NCBI GenBank assembly: GCA_963785755.1
Contig: CAWAXG010000071.1
Location: 434,001 to 498,000, forward strand
Source: JACCXG01 sp963785755
GTDB taxonomy: Bacteria > Acidobacteriota > Vicinamibacteria > Vicinamibacterales > 2-12-FULL-66-21
DNA: 64,000 nucleotides
Direction: 5' to 3'
Under the pieces are notes generated by a model. That model was given only the letters and a program-made list of their open reading frames with translations, was not told where the DNA came from and searched no databases. The position numbers were made by a program, and so were the translations under genes. Of this stretch, positions 9,827-19,034 are shown piece by piece (positions within the stretch are counted from its first letter, which is position 1; the number at the start of each line of letters is the position of its first letter).

Positions 9827-10765
9827 ATGAATCGAAAAGTCACGGTCGTAGGCGGGGCCGGGAACGTGGGCGCGACGGTGGCGCGCTCGATCGCGGAGAA
9901 GGAGCTGGCGGATGTCGTGATCATCGACATCGCCGACACGAAAGCGGCAGGCGTCGGCCTGGATATCCTCGAGGCCTGTCCCATCGAGGGCTCGGACTCG
10001 CGCGTCGTCGGCTACGGCGCCAATGAAGAAGGATGGGCACAGACGGCCAATTCCGATGTCGTCGTGATTACCTCCGGCGTGCCGAGGAAGCCCGGCATGA
10101 GCCGGGACGACCTGCTGCAGACCAATTACAAGATCATGCAGGCGGTCACCGAGCAGGTCGTCAAGCACTCGCCGAAGACGATCATCGTGCCGGTCGCCAA
10201 TCCGCTCGACGCGATGTCCCAGGCGGTTTTCCGGATCAGCAAGTTCCCGCGCGAGCGCGTGATCGGCATGGCCGGCGTGCTCGACTCGGCGCGGATGCGG
10301 ACGTTCATCGCGATGGAGCTGAACGTTTCGGTCGAGAACGTCCACGCATTCGTCCTCGGCGGGCACGGCGACACCATGGTGCCGCTGCCGAGATACTCGA
10401 CGGTCGCCGGCATCCCGATTACGGACCTGCTGTCGAGGGAGCGGATCGAGGCCATCAGCAAGCGTACCGCGGACGGTGGGGCGGAGATCACGAAGCTCGT
10501 CGGTACGAGCGCTTGGTACGCGCCCGGCTCTGCCGCGTCGGAAATGGTCGAGGCGATTCTCAAGGACAAGAAAAAGATACTGCCGTGCTCGGTCTTTCTG
10601 CAGGGTGAGTACGGCATCCGCGATCTGTTCGTCGGAGTTCCGGTGAAGCTTGGCGCGCGCGGTGTCGAGCAGATCATCCAGATCACACTGACGCCGGAAG
10701 AGAATGCCGCGCTGCAGAAGTCCGCTGGCGCGGTGAAGGAGCTTGTCGACGTGATCAAGGTGTAG
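9827..10765 (+). CDS. mdh: Malate dehydrogenase (LDH-like type)
   Basis: Interconverts malate and oxaloacetate with NAD. The 312 residues begin with VTVVGGAGNVGATVA (NAD fold), followed by the mobile loop VPRKPGMSRDDLL with the substrate arginines near 84-90, DSARMRTFIA, and the catalytic His in GGHGDTMVPLPRY near 178. This is the LDH-like MDH subgroup found in many non-proteobacteria. I take ATG 9827; a TTG one codon earlier is less likely. GAGGGTGG lies just upstream as the ribosome-binding site. Confidence 0.95.
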   Translation: MNRKVTVVGGAGNVGATVARSIAEKELADVVIIDIADTKAAGVGLDILEACPIEGSDSRVVGYGANEEGWAQTANSDVVVITSGVPRKPGMSRDDLLQTNYKIMQAVTEQVVKHSPKTIIVPVANPLDAMSQAVFRISKFPRERVIGMAGVLDSARMRTFIAMELNVSVENVHAFVLGGHGDTMVPLPRYSTVAGIPITDLLSRERIEAISKRTADGGAEITKLVGTSAWYAPGSAASEMVEAILKDKKKILPCSVFLQGEYGIRDLFVGVPVKLGARGVEQIIQITLTPEENAALQKSAGAVKELVDVIKV

Positions 10766-10789
10766 AACAACATCAACGACCTTGAACTA

Positions 10790-10808
10790 GATCACGTCGA
10801 TCGTGATC
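10790..10808. repeat. Inverted repeat GATCACG-N5-CGTGATC
   Basis: Perfect 7-bp arms separated by 5 bases, 25 bases after the mdh stop. With no following T-run it is a weak intrinsic terminator; it could instead be an operator or mRNA 3'-end stabiliser. Confidence 0.45.
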
Positions 10809-10829
10809 GCCAGGATAGAACCAGATCAA

Positions 10830-10855
10830 TGTGCGGCGCGCGCGCGCGCCGCACA
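10830..10855. repeat. 26-bp perfect palindrome with alternating CG core
   Basis: The sequence is its own reverse complement over 26 bases, with outer arms TGTGCGG and CCGCACA around a run of alternating C and G. Such a run can form a cruciform or Z-DNA. Probably a factor-dependent stop or topological element after mdh; the function is not known. Confidence 0.5.
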
Positions 10856-11093
10856 CTCATCGCGCGCCGCTCGCATCACGCCTCGACAGTTACTCGATCC
10901 GCAAGAAGTCAAAATTACTCAATTACACGATCGCTCCCGCGGTCTTCATCGAAGACCGATCGTCGTAATCATGTACGGCTGATACTGCTGAGAGTTTTCA
11001 AATCTTTTCAGCTCAAGTGCAACACGCCTGATTCGGCAAGACCCTTGCTCAAGGAGGGGCATCTCGCACAACGCGTCCAGTTGGGGGTCAGTA

Positions 11094-13151
11094 ATGGAGA
11101 AGTGCGTCTCGGCGGCCGCGCTACGCGCGCCGCTGTTTGCGGTGCTCGTGATGTGCGCCATTACCAATGCAGCATTCGCGCAGTCACTGCCGTCACCATG
11201 GACGGCTGGAGATATCGGCGCTCCGCTTTTGAGCGGCAGCGCTACGCATTCCTCCGGGGTGTTCACTATTCAAGGAGCGGGCACGAACATCGACGGCACG
11301 TCCGATCAGTTCTATTTCGTCTATCAGCAGGTCACCGGCGACGTCGATATCGTCGCCAAGGTGGACGAGCTGGTTGGGAGTAGGGATTACGCGAAGGCGG
11401 GTGTGATGATCCGCGCGTCGCTGGACGCGAATTCGCCTCACGCATTCGGTCACGTCACGGAGGGCGCCGGCGTGCGGTTCCTGCGCCGCAGGACGACCGG
11501 GGACACCACGGACGCGACCAGTGGCCCTGACGTCGCGGCGCCGGTCTGGGTCCGGGCGGTGCGACGCGGCACTACCGTGACCGCCTACTCATCGACGAAC
11601 GGTTCGACCTGGACGACGGTCGGGTCAGACACCATCGAGCTCGGCGCGACGGCCTACGTCGGCATCGCCGTCAACAGCCGAAGGGCCACGGAGCGGGCCA
11701 CGGCGAAAGTATCGAACGTCACGGTGACGAAACAGGGCGGCGGAGGACTGCCAGCTGGACAGCAGAGCATCGATATCGGCTCGCCGTCATTGCAGGGCAG
11801 CGCGACCTATTCGTCGGGTGTCTACACCGTCAAGGCAGCCGGTGCCGATATCTGGGGCACCAGCGACCAGTTCCACTTCGTCTATCAGCCGGTGACCGGC
11901 AACGCCGAAGTGATCGCGCGAGTCGTCTCCATCGAGCAATACGGACGAATGGTCGAAGGCCGGCGTCATGATCCGTGAATCGCTGACCGCCGCGTCACGC
12001 CATGCGATGGTGGTGACCACGATCTCCAAGGGTTATGCGTTCCAGCGTCGTCCCGATCCGGGTGCCTACAGCGAACATACCTCTGGCGGTACCGGCACCG
12101 CGCCGGGCTGGGTGAGGCTCGTGCGCACGGGGGATCTGTTCGAGGCGTACCGGTCGTCGACCGGCACGTCATGGACGAAGATTGGCTCCGACACGATTCC
12201 GATGGGCGACACGGTCTACGTCGGCATCGCCGCCACCAGCCACAATCCGGCGGCCCTCGCAACCGACGTGATTGACAACTTCAAGGTGACGGCATCTACA
12301 TCGACCAACAATCCGCCTGCCGTCTCGATCACCGCGCCGGCGACCGGCACGACCGTGACGGCGCCCGCGACGGTGACCGTGACGGCGACCGCGTCGGACC
12401 CGGAGAACCGGATGGCTTCGGTCGACTTCTACTACGGCTCGACGATGATCTTGCGGGATACGACCGCGCCGTATTCGGCATCGTGGTCGGCCGCGACCGC
12501 GGGCACGTATGCGTTGACGGCGGTGGCGCACGATGCGGACGGCGGCAGCTCGACGTCGAGCGCCGTCAATGTCACTGTTCAGTCGGCGACCAACCAGCCC
12601 CCGACCGTGAGCCTCGCCACCAATGGAACGTCGTTCACCACTGGCGCGACGATTACGCTGACGGCGACCGCGAGCGACCCTGAAGGCAACATGGCCCGGG
12701 TGGAGTTCTTCAACGGCTCGACGCGTCTGTCGACCGATACGGGCGCGCCGTATTCGTTACTCCTGGTCGAGCGTGCCGGCCGGCACTTACTCGCTGCAGG
12801 GCGGTGGCCTACGACGCCGACGGCGCCAGCGCGACGTCTTCGACGATTACCGTCACCGTCGGGACGACGTTAACGCCGCCGAAATCGGTCGTCTTCACCG
12901 CCTCGGTCGACCACGCGACCAAGGTCACCAGGTATGTTCTGAACGTGTATGCCGCCAGCGCGAATCCGGCGACGGCCACGCCGGTTGCCACGTCGGATCT
13001 CGGCAAGCCTGCGCCGGCATCCAACGGCGACATCACCGTGGATCGCGCCACGTTCTTCAGCGCGCTCGCCACGGGGAGCTACATCGCGACGGTGACGTCG
13101 GTTGGAACCGGCGGGGAAACCCAGAGCACCGGCGTTGCATTCACACGCTAG
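11094..13151 (+). CDS. Secreted DUF1349-like and bacterial Ig-like repeat protein, three 1-nt frameshifts
   Basis: Probably an exported adhesin or carbohydrate-binding protein; no enzyme domain is visible. A signal peptide ends at AFAQS near residue 30. Two related concanavalin-like DUF1349 modules follow, each with the motif KAGVMIR and TAYVGIA or TVYVGIA, then two Ig-like modules starting NQPPTVSL or NNPPAVSI with repeated TATASDPE motifs, then a beta-rich tail. Single extra bases at 11948-11949, 12757-12758 and 12800-12801 break the frame; removing them gives a continuous 684-residue protein in which the repeats align perfectly. The short homopolymer nature of all three suggests sequence errors rather than decay. 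Confidence 0.8.
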
Positions 13152-13175
13152 AGCTCGGCAGTTCCGCGATGCAAC

Positions 13176-13203
13176 CGGGGGCCGTTCCGGTCCCCGTTTT
13201 TTT
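13176..13203 (+). terminator. Rho-independent terminator
   Basis: GGGGGCC (13177-13183) pairs with GGTCCCC (13189-13195), with one G-U wobble and a 5-base loop, and seven T residues follow. It lies between the convergent DUF1349/Ig-like gene and sdhB and ends transcription from the plus-strand gene. Confidence 0.85.
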
Positions 13204-13207
13204 GTGC

Positions 13208-13957
13208 TCAGTCCCGCGCGGCCAGCATGGCGCGGAAGTATTCACGGTTCATCCTGGCGATATTGGTGATCGGGATTTCCTTCGGGCACACCGCCTCGCA
13301 CTCGCCCTCGTTCGAACAGCTCCCGAATCCTTCCTCGTCGTGGCGGTGGACCATGGCGATGACGCGCGCGTTGCGCTCGATCTGACCCTGAGGCAGCAGG
13401 CCAAGATGGTTGACCTTGGCCGAGGTGAAGAGCGCGGCCGACGCGTTCTTGCACGCCGCGACGCACGCGCCGCAGCCGATGCAGGCGGCCGAGTCCATGG
13501 CGGTCTCGACGGTGTGCTTCGCAATCAGGATGGCGTTGCCATCAGGCGCACCCCCGACGTTGACCGACGTATATCCACCCGCCTGGATGATGCGATCGAA
13601 CGAGCTGCGATCGACGACGAGGTCCTTGATGAGAGGAAAGGCGCGCGCGCGCCAGGGCTCCAGGATCAGCCGATCGTTGTTCTCGAACCGCCGCATGTGG
13701 AGCTGGCAGACCGTCGTCCCGGGATCCGGTCCGTGCGGCACGCCGTTGATCAGAAACCCGCAGGCGCCGCAGATGCCCTCACGGCAGTCGGAATCGAACG
13801 CAACCGGATCGTCTCCCTTGACGATGAGCTGCTCGTTGAGGACGTCGAGCATCTCGAGGAACGACATGTCGGGGCTGACCGGCTCGACCGTGTAGTCCAC
13901 GAGCCGTCCGGACGCGTTCGGCCCGGCCTGACGCCACACTTTCAGGTGAATGCGCAT
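13208..13957 (-). CDS. sdhB: Succinate dehydrogenase/fumarate reductase iron-sulfur subunit
   Basis: Carries electrons from the SdhA flavin to the membrane quinone site. Cysteines for [2Fe-2S] are C58, C63, C66 and C84 (CREGICGAC and TTVC); two CxxCxxC clusters with C159/C162/C165/C169 and C214/C220/C224 supply the [4Fe-4S] and [3Fe-4S] centres. The 249 residues and sequence style match the Bacteroidetes/Acidobacteria type B enzyme. It is last in the sdhC-sdhA-sdhB order, with an 83-bp spacer after sdhA holding an unusual inverted repeat. Confidence 0.95.
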   Translation of the reverse strand: MRIHLKVWRQAGPNASGRLVDYTVEPVSPDMSFLEMLDVLNEQLIVKGDDPVAFDSDCREGICGACGFLINGVPHGPDPGTTVCQLHMRRFENNDRLILEPWRARAFPLIKDLVVDRSSFDRIIQAGGYTSVNVGGAPDGNAILIAKHTVETAMDSAACIGCGACVAACKNASAALFTSAKVNHLGLLPQGQIERNARVIAMVHRHDEEGFGSCSNEGECEAVCPKEIPITNIARMNREYFRAMLAARD

Positions 13958-13977
13958 AGTGCCTTGCTATCAGTTCC

Positions 13978-14036
13978 CAGTTTCCAGTTCCCAGTAGCCA
14001 GGAATCTCCATTGCCTCAACTGGCAACTGGAAACTG
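13978..14036. repeat. Intergenic word-palindrome between sdhA and sdhB
   Basis: CAGTTTCCAGTT (13978-13989) and its exact reverse complement AACTGGAAACTG (14025-14036) flank 35 bases. The arms sit inside longer runs built from repeated CAGTTCCCAG and CAACTGGCAACTGG words. This looks like a REP/MITE-type mini-element in an operon spacer that could fold into a hairpin in the sdh transcript. Confidence 0.55.
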
Positions 14037-14040
14037 GAAA

Positions 14041-15954
14041 CTACTTGTAACTCCTCTGACTCGGCTTCACGTACTCGAACACCAGCGGCTCCTTGTGGAG
14101 CACCGGCTCCTTGCCGACGCCGCGGAATTCCCACGCCGCGACGTACGAGAAGTTCGCATCGTCTCGAAGGGCTTCGCCGTCGGGCGTCTGGCTCTCCTCC
14201 CTGAAATGGCCGCCGCACGATTCCGCGCGGTGGAGCGCGTCGAGCGTCAGGACCTCCGCGAACTCGAGGTAGTCGGCGACCCGGCCGGCATACTCGAGGT
14301 TCTTGTTCAAGTTGTTCTTCGGTCCGGGCACCGACACGTTCTGCCAGAACTCGCTGCGCAGCTGGGGAATGCGGGCCAGCGTCTTCCGCAGCCCCGTCTC
14401 GTTGCGGGCCATCCCGACCTCGTCCCACAGCAGCTGGCCGAGCTCCCGGTGCAACTGGCGCGGTGTCTTCGATCCCTTCACGGCGAGCAGCGTATCGATC
14501 CGTTCCTGGACGGACACTTCGGCCTCGCGGAACGAGTCGTGATCCGCCGTCACCGCGGCGAACGTGGAGTTGCCAAGGTAGTTCGGCAGCGTGTACGGAA
14601 CGACGAAGTAGCCGTCCGCCAGGCCCTGCATGAGCGCGCTCGCGCCAAGACGGTTGGCGCCATGGTCCGAAAAATTGGCTTCGCCGAGCACGTGCAGCCC
14701 GGCGATCGTGCTCATGAGGTTGTAGTCCACCCAGAGTCCGCCCATCGTGTAGTGGATGGCGGGGTAGATGCGCATCGGCTCCTTGTACGGGTCCTCGTCC
14801 GTGATCTTCCGGTACATGTCGAACAGGTTCCCGTACCGCATCCTGATGACGTCGGCGCCCAGACGTTCGATCGCGTCGCTGAAGTCCAGGTAGACGGCGA
14901 GACCGCTCCCGCCGACGCCGCGCCCTTCGTCACAGACCGCCTTGGCGTTCCTCGACGCGACGTCGCGCGGGACGAGATTGCCGAAACTCGGATACCGCCG
15001 TTCGAGGTAGTAGTCGCGCTCGCTCTCCGGAATCTGCTCCGGCGGCCGCCGATCTCCTTTGTTCTTCGGTACCCAGACCCGGCCGTCGTTGCGCAGGCTT
15101 TCGCTCATCAGCGTCAGCTTCGACTGGTGGCTGCCGGACACGGGGATGCACGTCGGATGAATCTGCGTATAGCAGGGATTCGCGAAGTAGGCGCCGCGCT
15201 TGTACGCGCGCCAGGCGGCGGTGACGTTCGAGCCGACCGCGTTGGTCGAGAGGTAGTATGCGGTTCCATAGCCGCCGGTGCACAGGAGCACGGCGTGCGC
15301 CGCGTAGCGCTCGAGCGCACCCGTATTCAGGTTGCGGCAGATGATGCCCCGCGCCTGACCGTGGACGACGACGATGTCGAGCATTTCGCGGTTGGCGAAC
15401 GTCCTGACCGTGCCGCGCTCGACCTGCCGCATCATCGACTGGTAGGCGCCGAGCAGCAGCTGCTGGCCGGTCTGCCCGCGCGCGTAAAACGTGCGGGATA
15501 CCTGCGCGCCGCCGAAGGACCGATTGTCGAGCAGCCCGCCGTACTCGCGGGCGAACGGCACGCCCTGCGCGACGCATTGATCGATGATGCTGACGCTCGT
15601 CTGCGCCAGGCGGTAGACGTTGGCCTCGCGCGAGCGATAGTCTCCGCCCTTGACGGTGTCGTAGAACAGCCGCTGAATGCTGTCGCCGTCGTTCTGGTAG
15701 TTCTTCGCGGCGTTGATGCCCCCCTGAGCCGCAATGCTGTGGGCCCGGCGCGGGCTGTCCTGGATGCAGAAGCTGAGCACGTTGTAGCCGAGCTCGCCGA
15801 GCGAGGAGGCGGCCGAGGCGCCGGCCAGGCCGGTGCCCACGATGATGATCGTGTACTTGCGTCGATTGGCGGGGTTGACCAGCTTGGAGTCGAAGCGGTG
15901 GCGGTCCCATTTCTCTGCCAGTGGTCCGCCGGGAATCTTGGGGTCTAACGCCAT
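14041..15954 (-). CDS. sdhA: Succinate dehydrogenase/fumarate reductase flavoprotein subunit
   Basis: FAD-bearing catalytic subunit that oxidises succinate to fumarate. The 637 residues show the FAD dinucleotide fold IIIVGTGLAGASAA near 36, the covalent-FAD histidine H72 in AHSIAAQGG, the substrate segment HPTCIPVSG, the catalytic Arg region around NLVPRDVASR, and the C-terminal HYTMGGLWVDY and GEANFSDHGANRLG motifs. No indel is seen over 1.9 kb, in contrast to its neighbours. It lies between sdhC upstream and sdhB downstream, on the minus strand. Confidence 0.96.
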   Translation of the reverse strand: MALDPKIPGGPLAEKWDRHRFDSKLVNPANRRKYTIIIVGTGLAGASAASSLGELGYNVLSFCIQDSPRRAHSIAAQGGINAAKNYQNDGDSIQRLFYDTVKGGDYRSREANVYRLAQTSVSIIDQCVAQGVPFAREYGGLLDNRSFGGAQVSRTFYARGQTGQQLLLGAYQSMMRQVERGTVRTFANREMLDIVVVHGQARGIICRNLNTGALERYAAHAVLLCTGGYGTAYYLSTNAVGSNVTAAWRAYKRGAYFANPCYTQIHPTCIPVSGSHQSKLTLMSESLRNDGRVWVPKNKGDRRPPEQIPESERDYYLERRYPSFGNLVPRDVASRNAKAVCDEGRGVGGSGLAVYLDFSDAIERLGADVIRMRYGNLFDMYRKITDEDPYKEPMRIYPAIHYTMGGLWVDYNLMSTIAGLHVLGEANFSDHGANRLGASALMQGLADGYFVVPYTLPNYLGNSTFAAVTADHDSFREAEVSVQERIDTLLAVKGSKTPRQLHRELGQLLWDEVGMARNETGLRKTLARIPQLRSEFWQNVSVPGPKNNLNKNLEYAGRVADYLEFAEVLTLDALHRAESCGGHFREESQTPDGEALRDDANFSYVAAWEFRGVGKEPVLHKEPLVFEYVKPSQRSYK

Positions 15955-15970
15955 GCTGTTGTGCCGCGGG

Positions 15971-16658
15971 TCAATGCGTCAGGTACACGAGAATCGGAAT
16001 CACGGCCAGGCCGCCGCCGATCACGATGGCCAGGATCGTGCTCCAGAGCGCGAGCCGGCGGGTGTAGAGCGGATGGTCGAGACCGATCGACTGGAATCCG
16101 CTGGCGATCCCGTGCCGCAGGTGCACGCCCACCACGATCGTCGCGAGGACGTAGAACGCGACCCACAGCGGCTGCTGAAAGATCTCGATTTCAGTCTGAT
16201 AGAGATCGCGGATCGCGTCGCTGCCGGCAACCTGGTAATACGACCCGAACTTGAACTGTTTGACGTGGACGAGCACGAACACCAGCGCGATCAAGCCCGA
16301 CGCGATCATCGTCGAGGACGAGAAGCTCTTGCGGCTGGTGTGGCCGGCGTACTGCTTGCGTCTCGTAGGCCACGGGTCTGGCGGCCCTGTTCGCGGCGAA
16401 GTTGCGGGCCGCTTTGTAGATGTGAATGACGAACACGAGCAGCAGGCCGATCTCGATCGGCACGATCAGCGGATTGGAGATCAGCGTGTGCGAATACTCG
16501 TTGAAGACGTCACGCCCGGCGAAGATCAACGCATTGCCGGCGAGGTGGGTGACCAGATAGAGGAAGAGCAGCAGACCGGTGATGCCGATGAGGAGTTTGG
16601 TGCCGACCGACGAGGAAAAGAACCGGCGGAATCTGCTCCACGAAGACAACCCGGCCAT
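15971..16658 (-). CDS. sdhC: Succinate dehydrogenase cytochrome b subunit, one 1-nt frameshift
   Basis: Membrane anchor of the type B succinate:quinone oxidoreductase, which binds heme b and the quinone. Restored length is about 228 residues with five hydrophobic segments; the first includes LLIGITGLLLFLYLVTHLAGN with a candidate heme His. An extra base near 16358 shifts the frame between VAYET and KQYAGHTSRKS; removing one G gives the usual family sequence through MIASGLI and VGVHLRHG. I chose ATG 16658 for its family-like start; a GTG at 16703 is possible. The divergent spacer to sucC is about 130 bp. Confidence 0.88.
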
Positions 16659-16789
16659 CGAGAAAATTGTATCGCACCGCGCGAGGCGCTCCTCCGTAGA
16701 CACGACCCGCGCTTTGTTACATCATTGATAGGTTGCGCGCTCGATGACGGGCGCGACGGCGCGAGGCGGAACGAGCGCGATATCCACAC

Positions 16790-17950
16790 ATGAAAATCCA
16801 CGAGTACCAGGCGAAGGCGATTCTGGCGAAATACGGCGTGCCCGTGCCGTCGGGCGAGGTGGTCGAGTCCGCAGCCGAGGCGGCGAAGGTGTCGCAGCGG
16901 CTCGGCGGTGGCGTTTCGGTGGTCAAGGCGCAGATTCACGCCGGCGGACGCGGCAAGGGCGGCGGCGTCAAGGTCGTGAAGAGTCCGGACGAAGCGCAGC
17001 AGGCGGCCGGGAAGATCCTCGGCATGAATCTCGTCACCTATCAGACCGGCCCGCGCGGGCAGAAGGTCGCCCGTGTGCTCGTCGAGCAGGGACTGAAGAT
17101 CAAGCGGGAGCTCTATCTCGGCGTCGTCATCGATCGCTCGACCGAGAAGCCGGTGCTGATGGTCAGCCCTGAGGGGGGCGTGGAGATCGAGAAAGTCGCG
17201 GAAGAGCACCCCGATCGGATCTTCAAGGAATACATCAACCCGGCGGTCGGCCTCGCGCCGTTCCAGAGCCGCAAGCTGGCGTTCGCGCTCGGGCTCGAGG
17301 GCAGCCAGATCAACCTCGCGACGAAGTTCATGATCGCCATCTGGGAGGCGTTTCGCGCGACCGACGCCTCGCTCATCGAGATCAATCCGTTGATCGTCAC
17401 CGAGGACGGCGCGCTGCTCGCGCTCGACGCCAAGATGACGTTCGACGACAACGCGCTCTACCGGCATCCGGATTTCAAGGACCTCCGCGATCTCGCCGAG
17501 GAAGACCCGCTGGAGATCGAGGCGTCGAAGTACTCGCTGAACTACATCAAGCTCGACGGCACGATCGGCTGCATGGTGAACGGCGCCGGCCTGGCGATGG
17601 CGACCATGGACATCATCAAGCTGGCCGGCGGCGAGCCCGCGAACTTCCTCGACGTCGGCGGCGGCGCGAATGCCGAGCAGATCAAGAACGCCTTCCGCAT
17701 CCTGATGTCCGACACCAACGTGAAGGCCGTGCTGATCAACATCTTCGGCGGCATCCTCCGCTGCGACGTGCTGGCTGAAGGCGTGATTGCCGCCGTTCGC
17801 GATCTCGGCGTGCCCGTGCCCATCGTCATCCGGATGGAGGGCACCAACGTCGAGAAGGGCAAGCAGATGCTCAGAGAGAGCGGCTTGAACTTCACCACCG
17901 CCGACACGATGAGCGAGGCCGCGGAGAAGGTCGTGGCGCTGGGCAAGTAG
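16790..17950 (+). CDS. sucC: Succinyl-CoA synthetase beta subunit
   Basis: ADP-forming subunit of succinyl-CoA ligase, which recovers energy from the succinyl-CoA made by KorAB. The 386 residues start with the canonical MKIHEYQAK, an ATP-grasp domain with QIHAGGRGKGGGVK near 44, the metal-binding EINPLIV near 197, and the CoA-ligase half with GAGLAMATMD near 262 and FLDVGGGA near 285. The sucD start follows 48 bases after its stop. Confidence 0.96.
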   Translation: MKIHEYQAKAILAKYGVPVPSGEVVESAAEAAKVSQRLGGGVSVVKAQIHAGGRGKGGGVKVVKSPDEAQQAAGKILGMNLVTYQTGPRGQKVARVLVEQGLKIKRELYLGVVIDRSTEKPVLMVSPEGGVEIEKVAEEHPDRIFKEYINPAVGLAPFQSRKLAFALGLEGSQINLATKFMIAIWEAFRATDASLIEINPLIVTEDGALLALDAKMTFDDNALYRHPDFKDLRDLAEEDPLEIEASKYSLNYIKLDGTIGCMVNGAGLAMATMDIIKLAGGEPANFLDVGGGANAEQIKNAFRILMSDTNVKAVLINIFGGILRCDVLAEGVIAAVRDLGVPVPIVIRMEGTNVEKGKQMLRESGLNFTTADTMSEAAEKVVALGK

Positions 17951-17997
17951 GCGAGCGTCAGCGACCGGCTGCGAATCGCGCATTCCAAGAACACACC

Positions 17998-18870
17998 ATG
18001 GCTGTATTGATTGACAAGAACACTCGGCTGATCGTTCAGGGCATTACCGGCCGCGAAGGCACCTTCCACGCCAAACAGGCGGCCGCTTACGGAACGCAGG
18101 TCGTCGGCGGCGTCACCCCGGGCAAGGGAGGCACGACCCACGAGGGATGGCCGGTGTTCAACACCGTCGCCGACGCTGTGCGCGCCACGGGTGCGAATGC
18201 GACGGTGATCTTCGTGCCACCGCCGGCGGCGGCCGATGCCGTGATGGAAGCGGCTGACGCAGGTGTCCCCCTCGCCGTCTGCATCACCGAAGGCATCCCG
18301 ACCCAGGACATGCTGCGCGCGCTGCTCGTCGTGCGTCTGTCACGGACGCGCCTGATTGGTCCGAACTGTCCCGGGCTGATCACCGCGGGGCAGGCAAAGG
18401 CCGGGATCATCCCCGGTCACATCTGCCGCGAGGGTCGTGTCGGCATCGTGTCGAAGAGCGGCACGCTGACCTACGAGGCCATTCATCAGTTGACGCAGCT
18501 GGGTCTCGGGCAGACCACGTGCATCGGGATCGGCGGAGACCCGCTGATCGGCACGAGCTTCATCGACGCGCTGTCGTTGTTCGCCGGCGACGTGCAGACC
18601 GAGGCGGTCGTGATGATTGGCGAGATTGGCGGAACCGCCGAAGAGGAAGCGCGCCGACTGGATCAAGGCCAACTTCAGGAAACCGGTCGTCGGGTTCATC
18701 GCGGGACAGACGGCGCCGCCCGGGCGTCGTATGGGACATGCGGGCGCAATCATCGCGGGGGGAAGGGGACGGCCGCCGAAAAGATGGCGGCGCTGAACGA
18801 AGCCGGCGTGCACGTGGTCAAAAGTCCAGCGGACATCGGCGCCGCGGTCCGTGAGGCGCTTCGCGCCTGA
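17998..18870 (+). CDS. sucD: Succinyl-CoA synthetase alpha subunit with internally frameshifted segment
   Basis: CoA-binding, phosphohistidine-bearing subunit of succinyl-CoA ligase. The 290-codon frame is open throughout, but residues about 218-255 read as nonsense. An extra base near 18652 and a missing G in the run near 18760 cancel each other; in the corrected frame the segment reads WIKANFRKPVVGFIAGQ and then GHAGAIIAGGKG, which carries the catalytic histidine. As given, the active-site histidine is missing. Everything outside matches SucD, including the N-terminal NTRLIVQGITGREG and the GPNCPG and SKSGTLTYEA motifs. Sequence error is the likeliest cause. Confidence 0.92.
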   Translation: MAVLIDKNTRLIVQGITGREGTFHAKQAAAYGTQVVGGVTPGKGGTTHEGWPVFNTVADAVRATGANATVIFVPPPAAADAVMEAADAGVPLAVCITEGIPTQDMLRALLVVRLSRTRLIGPNCPGLITAGQAKAGIIPGHICREGRVGIVSKSGTLTYEAIHQLTQLGLGQTTCIGIGGDPLIGTSFIDALSLFAGDVQTEAVVMIGEIGGTAEEEARRLDQGQLQETGRRVHRGTDGAARASYGTCGRNHRGGKGTAAEKMAALNEAGVHVVKSPADIGAAVREALRA

Positions 18871-18986
18871 GGGAGATCCGCCGGCCCGGACGGCCGGCGT
18901 GACCAGTTCACCGGCGCGTATCGACCGCTCAGCCCCCTGACGGCCCGTTCGGTGACCCCGGGCTCCTCGCCCGGCGCGCAGAGGGC

Positions 18987-18992
18987 TATAAT
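18987..18992 (+). promoter_or_regulatory. Candidate -10 element of korAB
   Basis: A perfect TATAAT lies 42 bases before the korA ATG. No good -35 hexamer is seen 17 bases upstream. It suggests korAB has its own promoter in addition to any read-through from sucCD. Confidence 0.5.
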
Positions 18993-19034
18993 TTCTCCAG
19001 TGTCAACAGATTACCGCCAGAGCTCGGTTACCGC

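Larger units (their letters stand above)
10766..11093. other. 328-bp spacer after mdh with two palindromes
   Basis: No open frame here looks coding. The stretch holds the two palindromes listed separately at 10790-10808 and 10830-10855, then AT-richer sequence before the next gene. No U-tract follows either hairpin. Confidence 0.6.

Noticed and set aside
14011..15948. 645-codon plus-strand frame opposite sdhA
   Set aside because: Exact shadow of the complete sdhA gene; composition is dominated by Arg, Val and Ala with no motif or ribosome-binding site.
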